From contig JAXDBU010000194.1 in the NCBI GenBank assembly GCA_034678485.1, forward strand, positions 35,331 to 99,330: 64,000 nt of DNA, written 5' to 3'. The position numbers and the translations under genes are program-made. The notes below the pieces were generated by a model that ran no database searches, was not told the DNA's origin, and saw only the letters and a list, made by a program, of their open reading frames with translations. Within the stretch, counting starts at the first letter, position 1. The number at the start of each line of letters is the position of its first letter. This document shows positions 9,459-20,400 of the stretch, in pieces. The stretch is from PLanc-01 sp034678485. Its GTDB lineage: Bacteria > Planctomycetota > Phycisphaerae > Sedimentisphaerales > Anaerobacaceae.

Positions 9459-10922
9459 ATGTCCAACGCCCAGGTGATACAGCGAATGCAGACGATGCTG
9501 GGCCCAACCAGGGCCCGGCTGGGACGCCTGCGCCTGGGGCGCGCCCTGCGCGAGGCCCTGGTCCTGGGATCGTTCGTGGCGCCTCTGACGCTGGGCAGCA
9601 CCCTGCTGGTGGGCCTGCTGGTCCGCCCGAGAGGGATGCTCACTCAAGCGCAGCTCGCTGTGATCCTCTGCTGCACACTTCTGAGCGCGGCGGTCTGTCT
9701 GATCCTCAAGTGCGGACGCCTGCTGATCCACAGATCTTCCTGGCAGGAGGCGGCGCAGGTCCTGGATGCCGTCGGCAACCCTCACGATCTGATCGTCACG
9801 GCCTATGACCTGGCTCAGCAGGATCGAAATTCGATCTTCGCTCGGATGGCAGTGGACCGCGGCGTCGCTGCGATGGAAGCCGGGCGGAACAAGCCATTTC
9901 ACCTGGCTGCTCCGTCCCCCGCTGCCGGCAGGATCGGCCTGGGCCTGCTGGCGACCGTGCTCCTGGCGATTGTCGTCGCTGTCGTCCCGCGCGCCGGCGG
10001 CGAGATCGTGACCGATGCGGGCACGTCGCCTGCCGATTCGCCCGGTCCGAAGGACGCCTCCACGACGTCGTTGCAGGCGCAACGGACCCCGCCGAAGGTG
10101 TCGTCCGTATCTCGCCCGTCAGCTCAGGTGGTCTCGACCTCGCGTCAGCTCGAGGCCCGGGAGGTCCTGCCTTCGGTTCTGCCGACCAGTCTCGCGAGGA
10201 GCGGCGCCTCTCAGAACCAGGCCGGTCTCACGCGCCAGGCATTTTCCGCACAGAGTCCGTCCGCCAATGCGGCCTCTCCGCAGGAGACGCCGCCCAGCGA
10301 GAATCGTCAGGCCTCGACGCCACGAGCGGCGCCGCGTCCTGCTTCGTCGCCGACCTCGGAAGAGGAGTCCTCTCCGACCCCGACCGACACCCGCCAGCGT
10401 GCAGGCGGCAGCGGCGCCCCGGATTCGGAATCCCGGCTCAAGGCCAGTCTCCTGTCCGGCGAGACCGACCCGGATTCCGAGGAGGAGAACCAGGACGATC
10501 TTCGCCAGGAGAAGCAGCAACAACGAGCCCTCGCCGGCACGGGCGGGCAACCTCTCCTTTCGGATCGCCTCGCGGCGCCGTCGCGGGAATTGGGCCTGTC
10601 GGGCAAGAAGAGCGACCTGCCCCCGGAGGGTCGCGGCGGTCCCAGCGACCTGAAGAGGTCCCGCGCGACGGCGACGATCCTCTCCGGCCTGCCGGTGCCG
10701 GTGCATGTCAAGGGAATGAAACAACAAGGCAAATCCAAGTCCCAGGCGCGAGCCCTGCCGCTGGGAGCGAGCGATACCGAGTCCCGGCCCGTCGTCGAAG
10801 CCAGGGGTCCCGGACACGAGGGCCAGGTCCGACGGTATGCCCCGGACCCGGCGTGGCAGGCCGTGCTCGACCGGTATTTCCGGAGCCTGCGAGAATCCGA
10901 GTCAAACCAGCAATCAGAATGA
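9459..10922 (+). CDS. DUF4175-like membrane protein with long disordered linker
   Basis: This 487-residue protein begins with two or three membrane helices within the first 100 residues (VLGSFVAPLTLGSTLLVGLLV, then LAVILCCTLLSAAVCLIL) and another near 160-190. It continues with about 250 residues of Pro/Ser/Arg-rich low-complexity sequence and a short helical C-terminus (WQAVLDRYFRSLRE). The arrangement resembles DUF4175-type proteins that accompany MoxR-Bat operons in planctomycetes. The ATG at 9459 follows AGAGGAT and comes 10 bases after the previous stop; an in-frame extension to 9417 would overlap that gene. The MoxR gene follows after 9 bases. Its function is unknown, perhaps a membrane scaffold. 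Confidence 0.82.
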   Translation: MSNAQVIQRMQTMLGPTRARLGRLRLGRALREALVLGSFVAPLTLGSTLLVGLLVRPRGMLTQAQLAVILCCTLLSAAVCLILKCGRLLIHRSSWQEAAQVLDAVGNPHDLIVTAYDLAQQDRNSIFARMAVDRGVAAMEAGRNKPFHLAAPSPAAGRIGLGLLATVLLAIVVAVVPRAGGEIVTDAGTSPADSPGPKDASTTSLQAQRTPPKVSSVSRPSAQVVSTSRQLEAREVLPSVLPTSLARSGASQNQAGLTRQAFSAQSPSANAASPQETPPSENRQASTPRAAPRPASSPTSEEESSPTPTDTRQRAGGSGAPDSESRLKASLLSGETDPDSEEENQDDLRQEKQQQRALAGTGGQPLLSDRLAAPSRELGLSGKKSDLPPEGRGGPSDLKRSRATATILSGLPVPVHVKGMKQQGKSKSQARALPLGASDTESRPVVEARGPGHEGQVRRYAPDPAWQAVLDRYFRSLRESESNQQSE

Positions 10923-10931
10923 AGGGCCATT

Positions 10932-11957
10932 ATGCAAGAGCCATTGTGCACACCCGAAGAATGGAAGGAAGGCCAGGCGGCCATCGACGCCTTCAAGGAG
11001 GCCTTCGTCACCTTGAGAGACCAGGTCCGCACCCAGTTCATCGGGCAGGGCGCCCTGGTCGATGATCTGCTGTCGGCCCTGTTCGCAGGCGGTCACGTGC
11101 TACTCGAGGGCGTTCCCGGCCTGGGCAAGACCATGCTCGTCCGCACCCTGTCGCAGGCCGTGCAGCTCGGCTACGAGCGGATTCAATGCACCCCCGACCT
11201 GATGCCCGCGGATATCGTCGGCTGCATGACCCTGATCGAGACCGATCACGGCGGGCATCAGCTCACCTACCAGCAGGGTCCGGTCGTGTCGAACTTCGTG
11301 CTGGTCGATGAGATCAACCGCGCGACGCCACGGACTCAGTCCGCTCTGCTCGAAGCCATGCAGGAGGGGCAGGTCACCGTCGGAACGCGGACCGTGCCTC
11401 TGCCGCAGCCGAACATCTTCATTGCGACCCAGAACCCGGTCGAGCAGGAGGGCACCTATCCTCTGCCGGAAGCCCAGATCGACCGGTTCATGGTCAAGCT
11501 GCTGGTCCGCTACCCGGACCCTGCGGACTATCACGCGATCATCGACAACACGACGGGCGTCACCTCCCCTGCGATCCAGGCCGTGGTGACCGGGGAGAAG
11601 ATCCTGGCGATGCGCCGATGGGTCCGTCAGGTGGAGATCAGCCGGCCGGTGCTGGATTACGCCGTACGCCTGGTGGTGGCCACCCAGCCGGAGCACACCA
11701 GCCTGGACCTCGTCAAAGAGTCCGTCGCTCTGGGCGTGAGCCCTCGCGGCGTGCAGTCGCTCGTCGTGATGGGCAAGGTCAAGGCCCTCCTGGACGGACG
11801 GACTTCGGTTTCCTGCAAGGACCTCCAGTCCGTGGCCCTGGCGACCTTGCGTCACCGCGTGCTGCTCAGCTACCGGGCGGCCGCCCAGCGGATCACTCAG
11901 GATCAGGTGGTCGAAGCGGTGCTCCAGAGCACCCCGACGACGGGATGTTCCGCGTGA
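10932..11957 (+). CDS. MoxR family AAA+ ATPase
   Basis: This 341-residue AAA+ ATPase is of full family length. Walker A is GVPGLGKT at residues 60-67 and Walker B is VLVDEINRA with Asp126-Glu127. The MoxR signatures PDLMPADIVG and TQNPVEQEGTYPLPEAQ (sensor 1 region) are present. MoxR proteins act as chaperone-like ATPases with vWA partners, helping assemble or mature envelope or metal-dependent complexes. DUF58, BatA-like and vWA genes follow directly, which is the classical gene order. The ATG at 10932 is nine bases after the upstream stop. Confidence 0.96.
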   Translation: MQEPLCTPEEWKEGQAAIDAFKEAFVTLRDQVRTQFIGQGALVDDLLSALFAGGHVLLEGVPGLGKTMLVRTLSQAVQLGYERIQCTPDLMPADIVGCMTLIETDHGGHQLTYQQGPVVSNFVLVDEINRATPRTQSALLEAMQEGQVTVGTRTVPLPQPNIFIATQNPVEQEGTYPLPEAQIDRFMVKLLVRYPDPADYHAIIDNTTGVTSPAIQAVVTGEKILAMRRWVRQVEISRPVLDYAVRLVVATQPEHTSLDLVKESVALGVSPRGVQSLVVMGKVKALLDGRTSVSCKDLQSVALATLRHRVLLSYRAAAQRITQDQVVEAVLQSTPTTGCSA

Positions 11958-11964
11958 GGCAATC

Positions 11965-12831
11965 ATGCTGCTGGATGAACACGAACTTCATGGCCTGGCT
12001 CCTCTGAGACTGCGACCGCTGATGCGGCCCCGGCGGCAGAGCCCTGCTGATTTCAGCTCCCACGACAAGGGACTGGGCCTGGAGTTCGCCGACTACCAGC
12101 TCTTCCAGCCGGGCGACGACATCCGTCATGTGGACTGGACCCATTTCCACAAGGATGGTCGCCTCGTGGTGCGGAAATACGATCAGCACGAAACCGTCGC
12201 GATCCACCTGATGATGGACCTGTCCGCTTCGATGGCGTGCCTGGATGAAGAGAAGCCGCGGGCAGTCAAGCGACTCTGTGCGGCGCTGGCCTTCTGCCTG
12301 CTGCACAACGGCGCCAAGGTCGTGCTGCACCCGGTTGGACATCCTTCGCTACGACGCCGGTTCTCCGCGGCCACTCAGTGGGAAGCGTGCCATGTGGCCA
12401 TCGAGGAACTGCCCGTGGGCGGGGTGTTGACGCTGGTCGATGAAGTGCGACAGTTCTGCTACGCCTGCTCGCGGAGGGATCATCTGGTCGTGGTGTCGGA
12501 TTTTCTCACCGACCACGAGGACGCGGGCGTCACTTCCTGTCTGGCGGACTTGAGCCACCGCACGGTCCTGATCCATCCGGCCTGTGCGGCCGAGGTGGAG
12601 CCGGCGCTGGAGGGCGGTCTGACCCTGGTCGAAGCCGAGTCCGCCGGGACCGCTTCGCTGACCGTGGACCGTCAGGTCATCACGGCGTATCAGCAGGCGT
12701 ATCGCCAATACTACGATGGTCTGCGACGGGACATCGAGCGGTGCGCCTGTCGTTACCTGGAGGTCGCCTGCGACGACCCGCTGCACCGCCAGATGGAGTC
12801 CCTGGCGCCGAACGGAGTCTTGAACCTATGA
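11965..12831 (+). CDS. DUF58 domain protein
   Basis: This 288-residue protein has the DUF58 hallmark FQPGDDIRHVDWTHF followed by a vWA-like segment (HLMMDLSASM; MIDAS pattern DLSAS). DUF58 proteins are encoded next to MoxR ATPases and are thought to be their vWA-type partners. The gene starts seven bases after the MoxR stop and is followed, 13 bases later, by a BatA-like gene with an AAGGAG site. The cytoplasmic location is inferred from the lack of a signal peptide. Confidence 0.94.
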   Translation: MLLDEHELHGLAPLRLRPLMRPRRQSPADFSSHDKGLGLEFADYQLFQPGDDIRHVDWTHFHKDGRLVVRKYDQHETVAIHLMMDLSASMACLDEEKPRAVKRLCAALAFCLLHNGAKVVLHPVGHPSLRRRFSAATQWEACHVAIEELPVGGVLTLVDEVRQFCYACSRRDHLVVVSDFLTDHEDAGVTSCLADLSHRTVLIHPACAAEVEPALEGGLTLVEAESAGTASLTVDRQVITAYQQAYRQYYDGLRRDIERCACRYLEVACDDPLHRQMESLAPNGVLNL

Positions 12832-12844
12832 GAAAGGAGCGACG

Positions 12845-14422
12845 GTGACATTTCACGGCATCTCTCCGGCGGCGGCCCTGGCCTTGGCCCTCGGCACAGT
12901 GTCCGTCCTGACGGCGGCGCACCTGTTGCACCGACGGTATCGACGTGTCGTGGTCCCGGCCTTGCGATTCTGGTCCGCCGCCTTGAAGAAGCACCGCCAG
13001 GACACGCTGGGCGGCCGGCTGCGTCACCCGCTGACCTGGCTGTTGCTGTGCACGCTGGCAGGTCTGCTGATCTTCGCGATGCTGCAACCGGTCTTCTCGG
13101 GCGGCTGGGGTCCCCGTCCCTGGGTCGTCGTCGTGGATTGTCGGGCTTCGATGGGTCTGCCCTGCGATGCGGCCTCCTCTCGACTGATGCGAGCCCAGGC
13201 GCTGGCTCGGGATTTCCTCAGTCGCGCCGCCGGTCCCGTTGGGGTCACGCTCATCGCTGTGGATCGGACCGCGACGGTCCTCGCCCATGCGGGCGACCCG
13301 AAGGCGGAGTCGCTGCATCATCTCGCGCAACTGACCTGCACTGAGCAGACCGATGGTCGCGGCATGGAGCAGGCGCTGACCCTCGCGGAGACGCTCGTTC
13401 GGTGCGAGCCTCGCACGGGGGTCCTTGTGTTGACCGACCACTCGCCGGCGGGTTGGGACGTGTCCGCGTCGCTCCGCCCGTGTCTGGCCGTGCTGAACGT
13501 CGCGGAGCCGGTGGACAACCTGGCGGTGCTGCCGCCGGAGGTCACGCCCCTCGCGGACGGCACGTACCGCTTCGTAGTATGGCTCGCCCACTGGGGCAGC
13601 GAACCGTGTCGGGCCACGGTTACCGTGCTCCACGATGGGAAGCCGGGTGAGACGCTGCCGGTGTCGCTGGCGCCGGGCCAGATGCGCTCGTACGATTTCA
13701 CCTTCGGCGCCGATCAGATCGCGTCTCTCTCAGTGCGTGTGGATCGCGAGGAAGCCTATACCCTGGACAATCAGGCGGCGCCTCCGGCCTGGCAACGACG
13801 CCGGGTGTTCTTGCCGGAAGATGCGCCGCCGGCCCTGGAGGCCGTCGTATCCGCGAATCCCGCGCACCAGCGCGTGACCACCGCGGCCCAGGCCGACGTC
13901 TGCGTGTCGCTGGCACAGACGCAAGCGGTGGGATCAGGCGGGTACGGTTCCGTGCAGGTGACTGCGGCGCTGTGTCCGGACGAGGACCTGCGCCGGGCCT
14001 GGATGACGGATCTGTTCCTTGGGTCGAACGTGTCGCCCGTTCCCGAGAGCGGCCATGCGGTCGTGCTGCTATCCACGGCGGACGCGCAGCCTCTGGCCGT
14101 GCGGTTTGATACAGCCCCGCCAACGGTCACTTTGTCGGCGTCCCTGTTTGACGAGGGCGCGACTTTCTGGAAGCAACCTCAGTGCCCGGTCATCCTCGAT
14201 GCGCTCTTGAACCCCGACGGGAGCCGGCCCGACGACGCGGGACCCTCCTATCGGTCCCCAACGTGCTACAGCGATCTGACCTTGTCCACGCAGAACCCTC
14301 AGGCGGCTCGGACTCTGCCGCCCGTGCGAACGCACGTCCCGCTGGCGCAGGGCATCCTGTGGGCCGCACTGATACTGGCTCTGTGTGAGCTCGTGCTCTA
14401 TTGCAGGGGGAGAATCGTGTGA
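12845..14422 (+). CDS. BatA-like N-terminal membrane domain with degenerate vWA domain
   Basis: This 525-residue protein starts at GTG with a strong AAGGAG site. The first 90 residues match the BatA/aerotolerance-regulator N-terminal region: a membrane helix, a VPALRFWSAALKK segment, then a second helix LTWLLLCTLAGLLIF. A vWA domain follows, but its MIDAS is degenerate (DCRAS in place of DxSxS), so metal binding is doubtful. A C-terminal membrane helix (ILWAALILALCELVLYC) ends the protein. Its stop codon overlaps the start of the next gene (TGATG), indicating translational coupling. In Bacteroidetes, Bat proteins act with MoxR in envelope stress tolerance; the role here is inferred only. Confidence 0.9.
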   Translation: MTFHGISPAAALALALGTVSVLTAAHLLHRRYRRVVVPALRFWSAALKKHRQDTLGGRLRHPLTWLLLCTLAGLLIFAMLQPVFSGGWGPRPWVVVVDCRASMGLPCDAASSRLMRAQALARDFLSRAAGPVGVTLIAVDRTATVLAHAGDPKAESLHHLAQLTCTEQTDGRGMEQALTLAETLVRCEPRTGVLVLTDHSPAGWDVSASLRPCLAVLNVAEPVDNLAVLPPEVTPLADGTYRFVVWLAHWGSEPCRATVTVLHDGKPGETLPVSLAPGQMRSYDFTFGADQIASLSVRVDREEAYTLDNQAAPPAWQRRRVFLPEDAPPALEAVVSANPAHQRVTTAAQADVCVSLAQTQAVGSGGYGSVQVTAALCPDEDLRRAWMTDLFLGSNVSPVPESGHAVVLLSTADAQPLAVRFDTAPPTVTLSASLFDEGATFWKQPQCPVILDALLNPDGSRPDDAGPSYRSPTCYSDLTLSTQNPQAARTLPPVRTHVPLAQGILWAALILALCELVLYCRGRIV

Positions 14423-17400
14423 TGATCCACCTGCAACATCCTAACGTGTTGTGGACCCTTGTCCTGGTGCTGCCGATCCTGGTCCTGTCGTACTGGCGCG
14501 GCGCCGCAGCGCCGGGGACTCGAAAGCGGGTATTGGTTATCCTGAGTCTGGTGGGGATGACCGCGGTGGCGCTGGCCCTTGCCGGTCCCTACCGGGTCCG
14601 GGTCCCGCGCGGGGACACGACGGTGTTCCTGGTCGATCTCTCGTCGAGTGTATCGGACGGGCAATTGGACGCCGCCGCCGGCCAGGTCCGCGCTCGCATC
14701 GCGGGTTTGGCTCCGCAAACCGACTGGCTGGCGATAGGTTTTGCGGCGTATCCGATTTTACTGCCCGATGGTCTCGGATCTCTGGAGGCCGGCGGGCTTA
14801 CGTCCTTGCGACAGTCTCGTCGCGTTGGAGATGCCGACTTCTCCGAGGACACGGACCTGGAGGCGGCCCTGCTCTATGCCCGCGCTCAGATCAAGCAACA
14901 GGGGCGCATCGTGCTCCTGACCGACGGGCTCGAAACTCGCGGGCAGGCCGAGCAGGCGGTCTTCGGACTCGACTCCCAGGGTATCGCTCTGGAGATCGTC
15001 CCGCTGGAGGTGCAAGCAGATCGCGAGGTGATCCTCGCCTCGCTGACGGCTCCATCGAGCGTGTATCAGGGACAAAACGCGTCGCTCACGATCAAGCTGG
15101 AGAGTTCCGTCGACGGACCGGTGCGGATCGAAGCAACGCATGTCCAGACCGGGCAGCGCCGGACGCTGATCGAAAACCTGAACCGCGGCGTTCAGACGCA
15201 AGAGTTGCCCCTGGACACGCGCCAGGCGGATGTCACGTCGTACCAGGTCGTCCTCTCGTCCGAGCAGGACACGCGTTCGGACAACAACGAGCGGCGTCTC
15301 AGTGTGCCGATCCTGCCCAAGCCCGTGGTCGCGGTGCTCGCGGCGGACGAAGCGTCCGTGGCAACGCTCGAACGATGGTTGCAGGATACCGCTCGCGTGG
15401 CGCGCTGGACAGGAGACGAGACGCTCGGACAAGCGGACCTGTTGATCGTCGCCGATGCGGGACCCGACCAGTTGACCGATGAGCACGTGGCGCGAATCCG
15501 TGAGCAGCTCCGACGGGGCATGGGCCTGTGGGTCCTGCCCGGGCCGGCCCTCATTCGCAACGCGATGTTGAGCGAGGGCAATGCTCTGGCCGATCTGTTG
15601 CCGGTCAAACCCCTCCAGTACGGCAAGCAATCGAATCCCAACACGACGGTCGTCTTCATCCTGGACACCTCGGGCAGCATGACCGGCGCGCGGATTCAAC
15701 TCGCCAAGGAGATCTCGCGCATGGCGATCAGCCACCTCAACGGTCACGACAAAGTCGGAATCGTGGAGTTCTACGGCGCGAGACGTTGGGCGGCCCCCAT
15801 CCAGTCCGCGGCCAACCGCCTGGATATCAACCGGGCCTTGAACCGCCTGACCGCCGGCGGCGGGACCATCATCCTGCCGGCCCTGGAGGAGGCGCACTAC
15901 GCGCTGCTGAACACCAGCAGCACGACCAAGCACATCGTGGTGATCTCGGACGCCGGCGTGGAAAGCGCGGATTACGAATCCGTCCTCCGCAAGATTTCGA
16001 GCGACAACATCGCGGTTTCCACCATCCTGGTCGGCCCGGCGGCGCATACCGGGTTCATGGCCGATTTGTCCCAATGGGGTCGCGGCGCGTTCTTCCACGC
16101 CGGCGACCGCTTCCGACTGCCCGATCTGAATTTCAAGTCCGTGCAGAACAAATCCGGCGCGCCGGAGCAGCAGAACGACGCGCCGGTGACGTCTGTGTTT
16201 GCCGCCAGCATGTTGTCGGGAATTACAGTCGGTTCGCTGGCGACGCCGGATTCCGCGCTGGCGGTCAGTCCGCGTCCGGCGGCCCAGGTCCTGCTGACGC
16301 TCGGCAATGGCCGGCCTCTGCTGAGCTTGTGGCAATACGCTCTGGGTCAGGTCGCTTTCTGGAGCGTGGACCTCCTGGGAACCGATGGGCCGGTTCGCGA
16401 CGACGCTTCGGGACAGTCCTGGGCCGATCTGGTCGCCAATCAGTGTCGCAAGTTGTATCGACCGCGTCAGCCGGACTGGGACCTCGCCTGGCGGATCGCG
16501 CATGACCGAGTCTCGTTCACTATCTCGTCCGGGCGGGACGTCCAACCCGAGCATCTGCAACTGGCCCTTCGAAGCCAAGGACGCGACGCGGAAGTTCTCA
16601 CCCCGATTCGTGTGGACGGGCGCCACTGGGCGGCGCAGGCTCGCGATCTGGCGGATGGATTCTACCAGGCGACCCTCAGCACGACCGCCGGCGAGGCGCT
16701 GGCGCGTGCGGCGTTCGTGATCGAGCCCACGCCGGAGTTGTCCGCCTGCCGGACGGATGCTGCCTTGCTGCAGCGCGTGCAGGCCGCAGCAGGACAGCCT
16801 GCTTTGTCCGAGCCGACCCAACGCACGCGCGACTTGCGTGTCCCGGCGCTGCTGGTGTCGCTGGTCTGCCTGCTGGCGCACGTGATCGTGCGGCGTCTGC
16901 CGCACGGGTGGTTGCGCCGACTTGCGCCTGCGGCGGTCTGGTTCGTGGTGCTCCTCCCTGCAGCTTCGTCGCGGGCGGCACAGGACCCAAACCTCGCCTA
17001 TGTCACAAGCCGGTTGAACGGGCTGTCCCAGACAGGCACGGCCCACGACCCGATTCTGGCCCTGCTGTGCGGGGATATGACACAGGTCGATAATCTCCAC
17101 GCCGTGGACTTCGCGGGCGCCATGCAGCGCGGGTATGCTTTGTACGAGCTCGGGCGGCACTCGGACGCCTACGACGTTTTTCGAGAGGCGATGCCCCTGG
17201 CCCAGACTGAGGAAGACCAGAAGTACGTGCTCGCCTGGTTTCTGTTGACCGCCCAAAAGGCCGGACGCTTGACGGAAGTGGAGCAGGCGCTATGCAGCGG
17301 CGATTCGCTCGCACCCTATGAAATCAAGGGCCTGCTGCTTGCCTACGGCCTGCAAGGGGACTTGGCGCGGGCGATGGCCCTGCACGACCGGGTCTGCGAC

Positions 17401-20400
17401 GCGAACGACCTCAGCGGCGACTTCAAGCTCCAGATTACGCGGGAGATCCTGAACCTTGCCTTCATCGACGGGCAGAGCGGCGAGACCCGGTCGCTGCTCG
17501 AAGAGGCTTCCGCCCACACTTCCGATCCCGGGGTGGGCGCCGCGCTGGTGAAGATGCACCTGCTCAACGGCGACCGCGATTTGGGCCGGGCCGAGCTCGA
17601 GCGTCTGATCGGCGCCAATACCCGACCGGGCGACCTGCTGTTCCTGGCCCAGCAGGCCGAGCAGATGGCCTTCTACGACCTGGCCATCCGGGCGGCAGGC
17701 GAGGTGGTGGCACACCATCCGGATTACGCCTATGAAGCGGGTCTGTTCCGCGTGCGTCTGACGATCCGGCGAGGGCAGCCGGAGGAGGCCGCGGCCCTGC
17801 TGCACGACATCACCGACCAGTTGCCCCTGAACGACAAACAGCTCTTCGAGGTCGCCCAGGTCTACGAGCAGTTGGCGCACTATTCGGAGGCCATGACCCT
17901 GTATCAGGGTTTGTATCAACGCACGGAAGCACAGGATGTGCTGATGCGGGTCGCCTGGCTCCACGAGAAGAAGCAGGACCTGTCTGTAGCCTACGAGACC
18001 TGGCACACGCTGTGGACCCAAAGCGACCAGGAGCATCTGCTGTACCAGATTCAACCCCGCCTGCTGGACCTGGCGGCGCGCACCGGTCAACTGGCGAATC
18101 TCGCTGTGGAATTGGAGGAGACTCTGGAGACGGACGGTCCAAGTCCCAAGGCCCTCGGGCTGCTGATCGATCTGTACGTGTCCGTGGGCGACTCGATCTC
18201 CGCTGTGGAGCTGGCCAAGCAGTATTATGGTCGGGACACGGTGGAATCCCTGAACCAGCAGCAACGGATCTATCTGCGATGCCACGAATACGGCCGTTGT
18301 CACCGGGTTCTGAGACGTCTTCTGGAGGTCGATCCGGAGAACACGCAGAGCTACTTGCAGCAACTGGCGGTCATCGCCCTGGAGCGAGGCAACGAGCGCG
18401 ACGCGCTGGCCGCGGCGCAGGCCATCGCTGCGGCTCAAGGCTCGCACCTGGTGGACGCCGAGTACGCCGCGGGCGTTCTGGCGATGATGGGCCGCACGGC
18501 GGAGGCCGCACAGACCTATTATAAGATGGTGCAAGACGAGCCCAACAACGCGGAGCTCTGGCTGCTCTGGGCCAATACGGCCCAGGAGGCCGGGCAAGGC
18601 GACGAGGCAATCCGACGACTGATCCAACTGCTCGATGAGACTGCGTCCGACGACGTCTTCACCGTCGCGGTGGACGGCCTGTTGAACCTCGACGCCGACC
18701 GGGAAACGCTCAAGACCGCGCTGGCGAGCATCCTGCTTCGTCTGGCCGACGATCCGCGGAAGATCTACTTCTACCGTCTGGCGGTGGACGTGCTGGAGGA
18801 CCTGACGGTGGCGCAGCCGACGCCGCAGGATCTGCTGCTGCTGGCGGCGCCGCACGCGCCGCAGCGTCGTGCGGCCTTCCTCCGCGAGGCGCAGCAGCTA
18901 TGCGCGCGGGCCCCGGACGTCGCAGGCCAGTTGGATTTGGGCGTCCTGCTGGTGACGATGGATTATCAACTGCCGCCGCAGTTCTACATGGACCTGGGCA
19001 AGCAGTTCCTCGAGCAGGGCCGCGAATCCATGGCGCAGGTGCTGTTCCGCCACGACGGGCTGCTCAATGACCATCCGCTGCTGGGCGTGGAGGTAGCCGA
19101 TTACTACGACCGCTACGGCCGGTTCGACAAGGCGGCGACCATGATCCGCGAGTGTCTGTGCGGCGTGCCGGATGATCTGGCTCTGCTGATGCGTTCCGCT
19201 TCGTACGAGGAAGTCACCGGCAACCTGCCGCTGGCGTTCAAACAGTACCGTCGGCTCTATGAGCTGTCGCTCGGCGCCATGTCGCTCGAATCGGTGCCCG
19301 CCGACAAGGGAGACGCCGTGAGCCGTCGCAGGCAGCAGGTCAATGCAGGGGATCGCTACAGTCTCATGGCCATGCAGGGACTGCTGGTCACGGACAATCC
19401 GCAAACCCCGTTGAGAGAACTGTGCGGCCAGTGGGCGGAAAAGATCCTCGCGGCCATCCAGGACAAAGCATCCTTATCCGCACTGCTGTATCAACATTGG
19501 CGGGATTATGATTCCCTGTGCGCAGCCTGCGGCGAGGTCGAGCAGGCCGACCGGACGGCGGGGCGGATCATGGCAGCCTGCCCCCATGCGGACCTGCGCC
19601 CCGACTTGGTGCAAAACCGCTGCACGTGGGGTCTCTATCCGAAGGCCTGGACCTGGGCGAAGGATCTGGATCGCAAGCGGTGGCCGGAGACTCTGCAATC
19701 GTGGACCGACGTCCGGGACCCCAACGGCCCCTCGCGGCCGGCCCAGGTGATCGATGCCCTGATTCCGGCGTGGGTCCTTGGGCAGGAGCAAGAGACGCAA
19801 CGTCTGCTGCAACGCCTGGCCGGCAGTTCCCGGCCCGATGTGAGTTCGGTCGAACAAACGGAGATCGACCAGAGTTCCCTGCTCATCGCCCACATTCTCG
19901 GCGACCCCGACCGCCTCCGGCGCCTTATCACCCGGCGGATTCAGGAAGATGCGTCGCGCCCCGCCGGCGGACGAGGCTCGCGCGTCGAGGCATTGGCTCG
20001 GACCGCTTGGGCCGTGCTGTCGCCGACGGACCGACGCTGGCTGGTCCGAGAGCTGAAAACCGCTCTCGGCAGTCAACCCGAGCTGGCGCACCTGCTCGAG
20101 ATCGCCGGGATATACAGCGGCGAGCAGCAATACTACCGCCGGGAAAGAGTCAATGCGACGTATCTGGCCGAGGTGTTGCGATACACCGAGCCCCAGCAGC
20201 GTTGGACCGTTCTGGCTGACGCTGTGGAGGCCCAGCCCGGCCCCCAGCGGAAACTGTACCTCTGGAGCATGCTGGAGGAGATGGACTTCGAGTGGACCCA
20301 GGCACAGACGGAGTCCTTCATCAAGCTGTTCGAGTCGCAGCCTCCGGCCCAATGGCGCGCCCGGATCATGAAGGTTCCGCCGGACAGCCCCACACCCTCT

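Noticed and set aside
14758..17256. 832-codon open frame antisense to the giant vWA-TPR gene
   Set aside because: Its composition is that of a GC-rich shadow frame, and the sense strand has clear vWA motifs and translational coupling.
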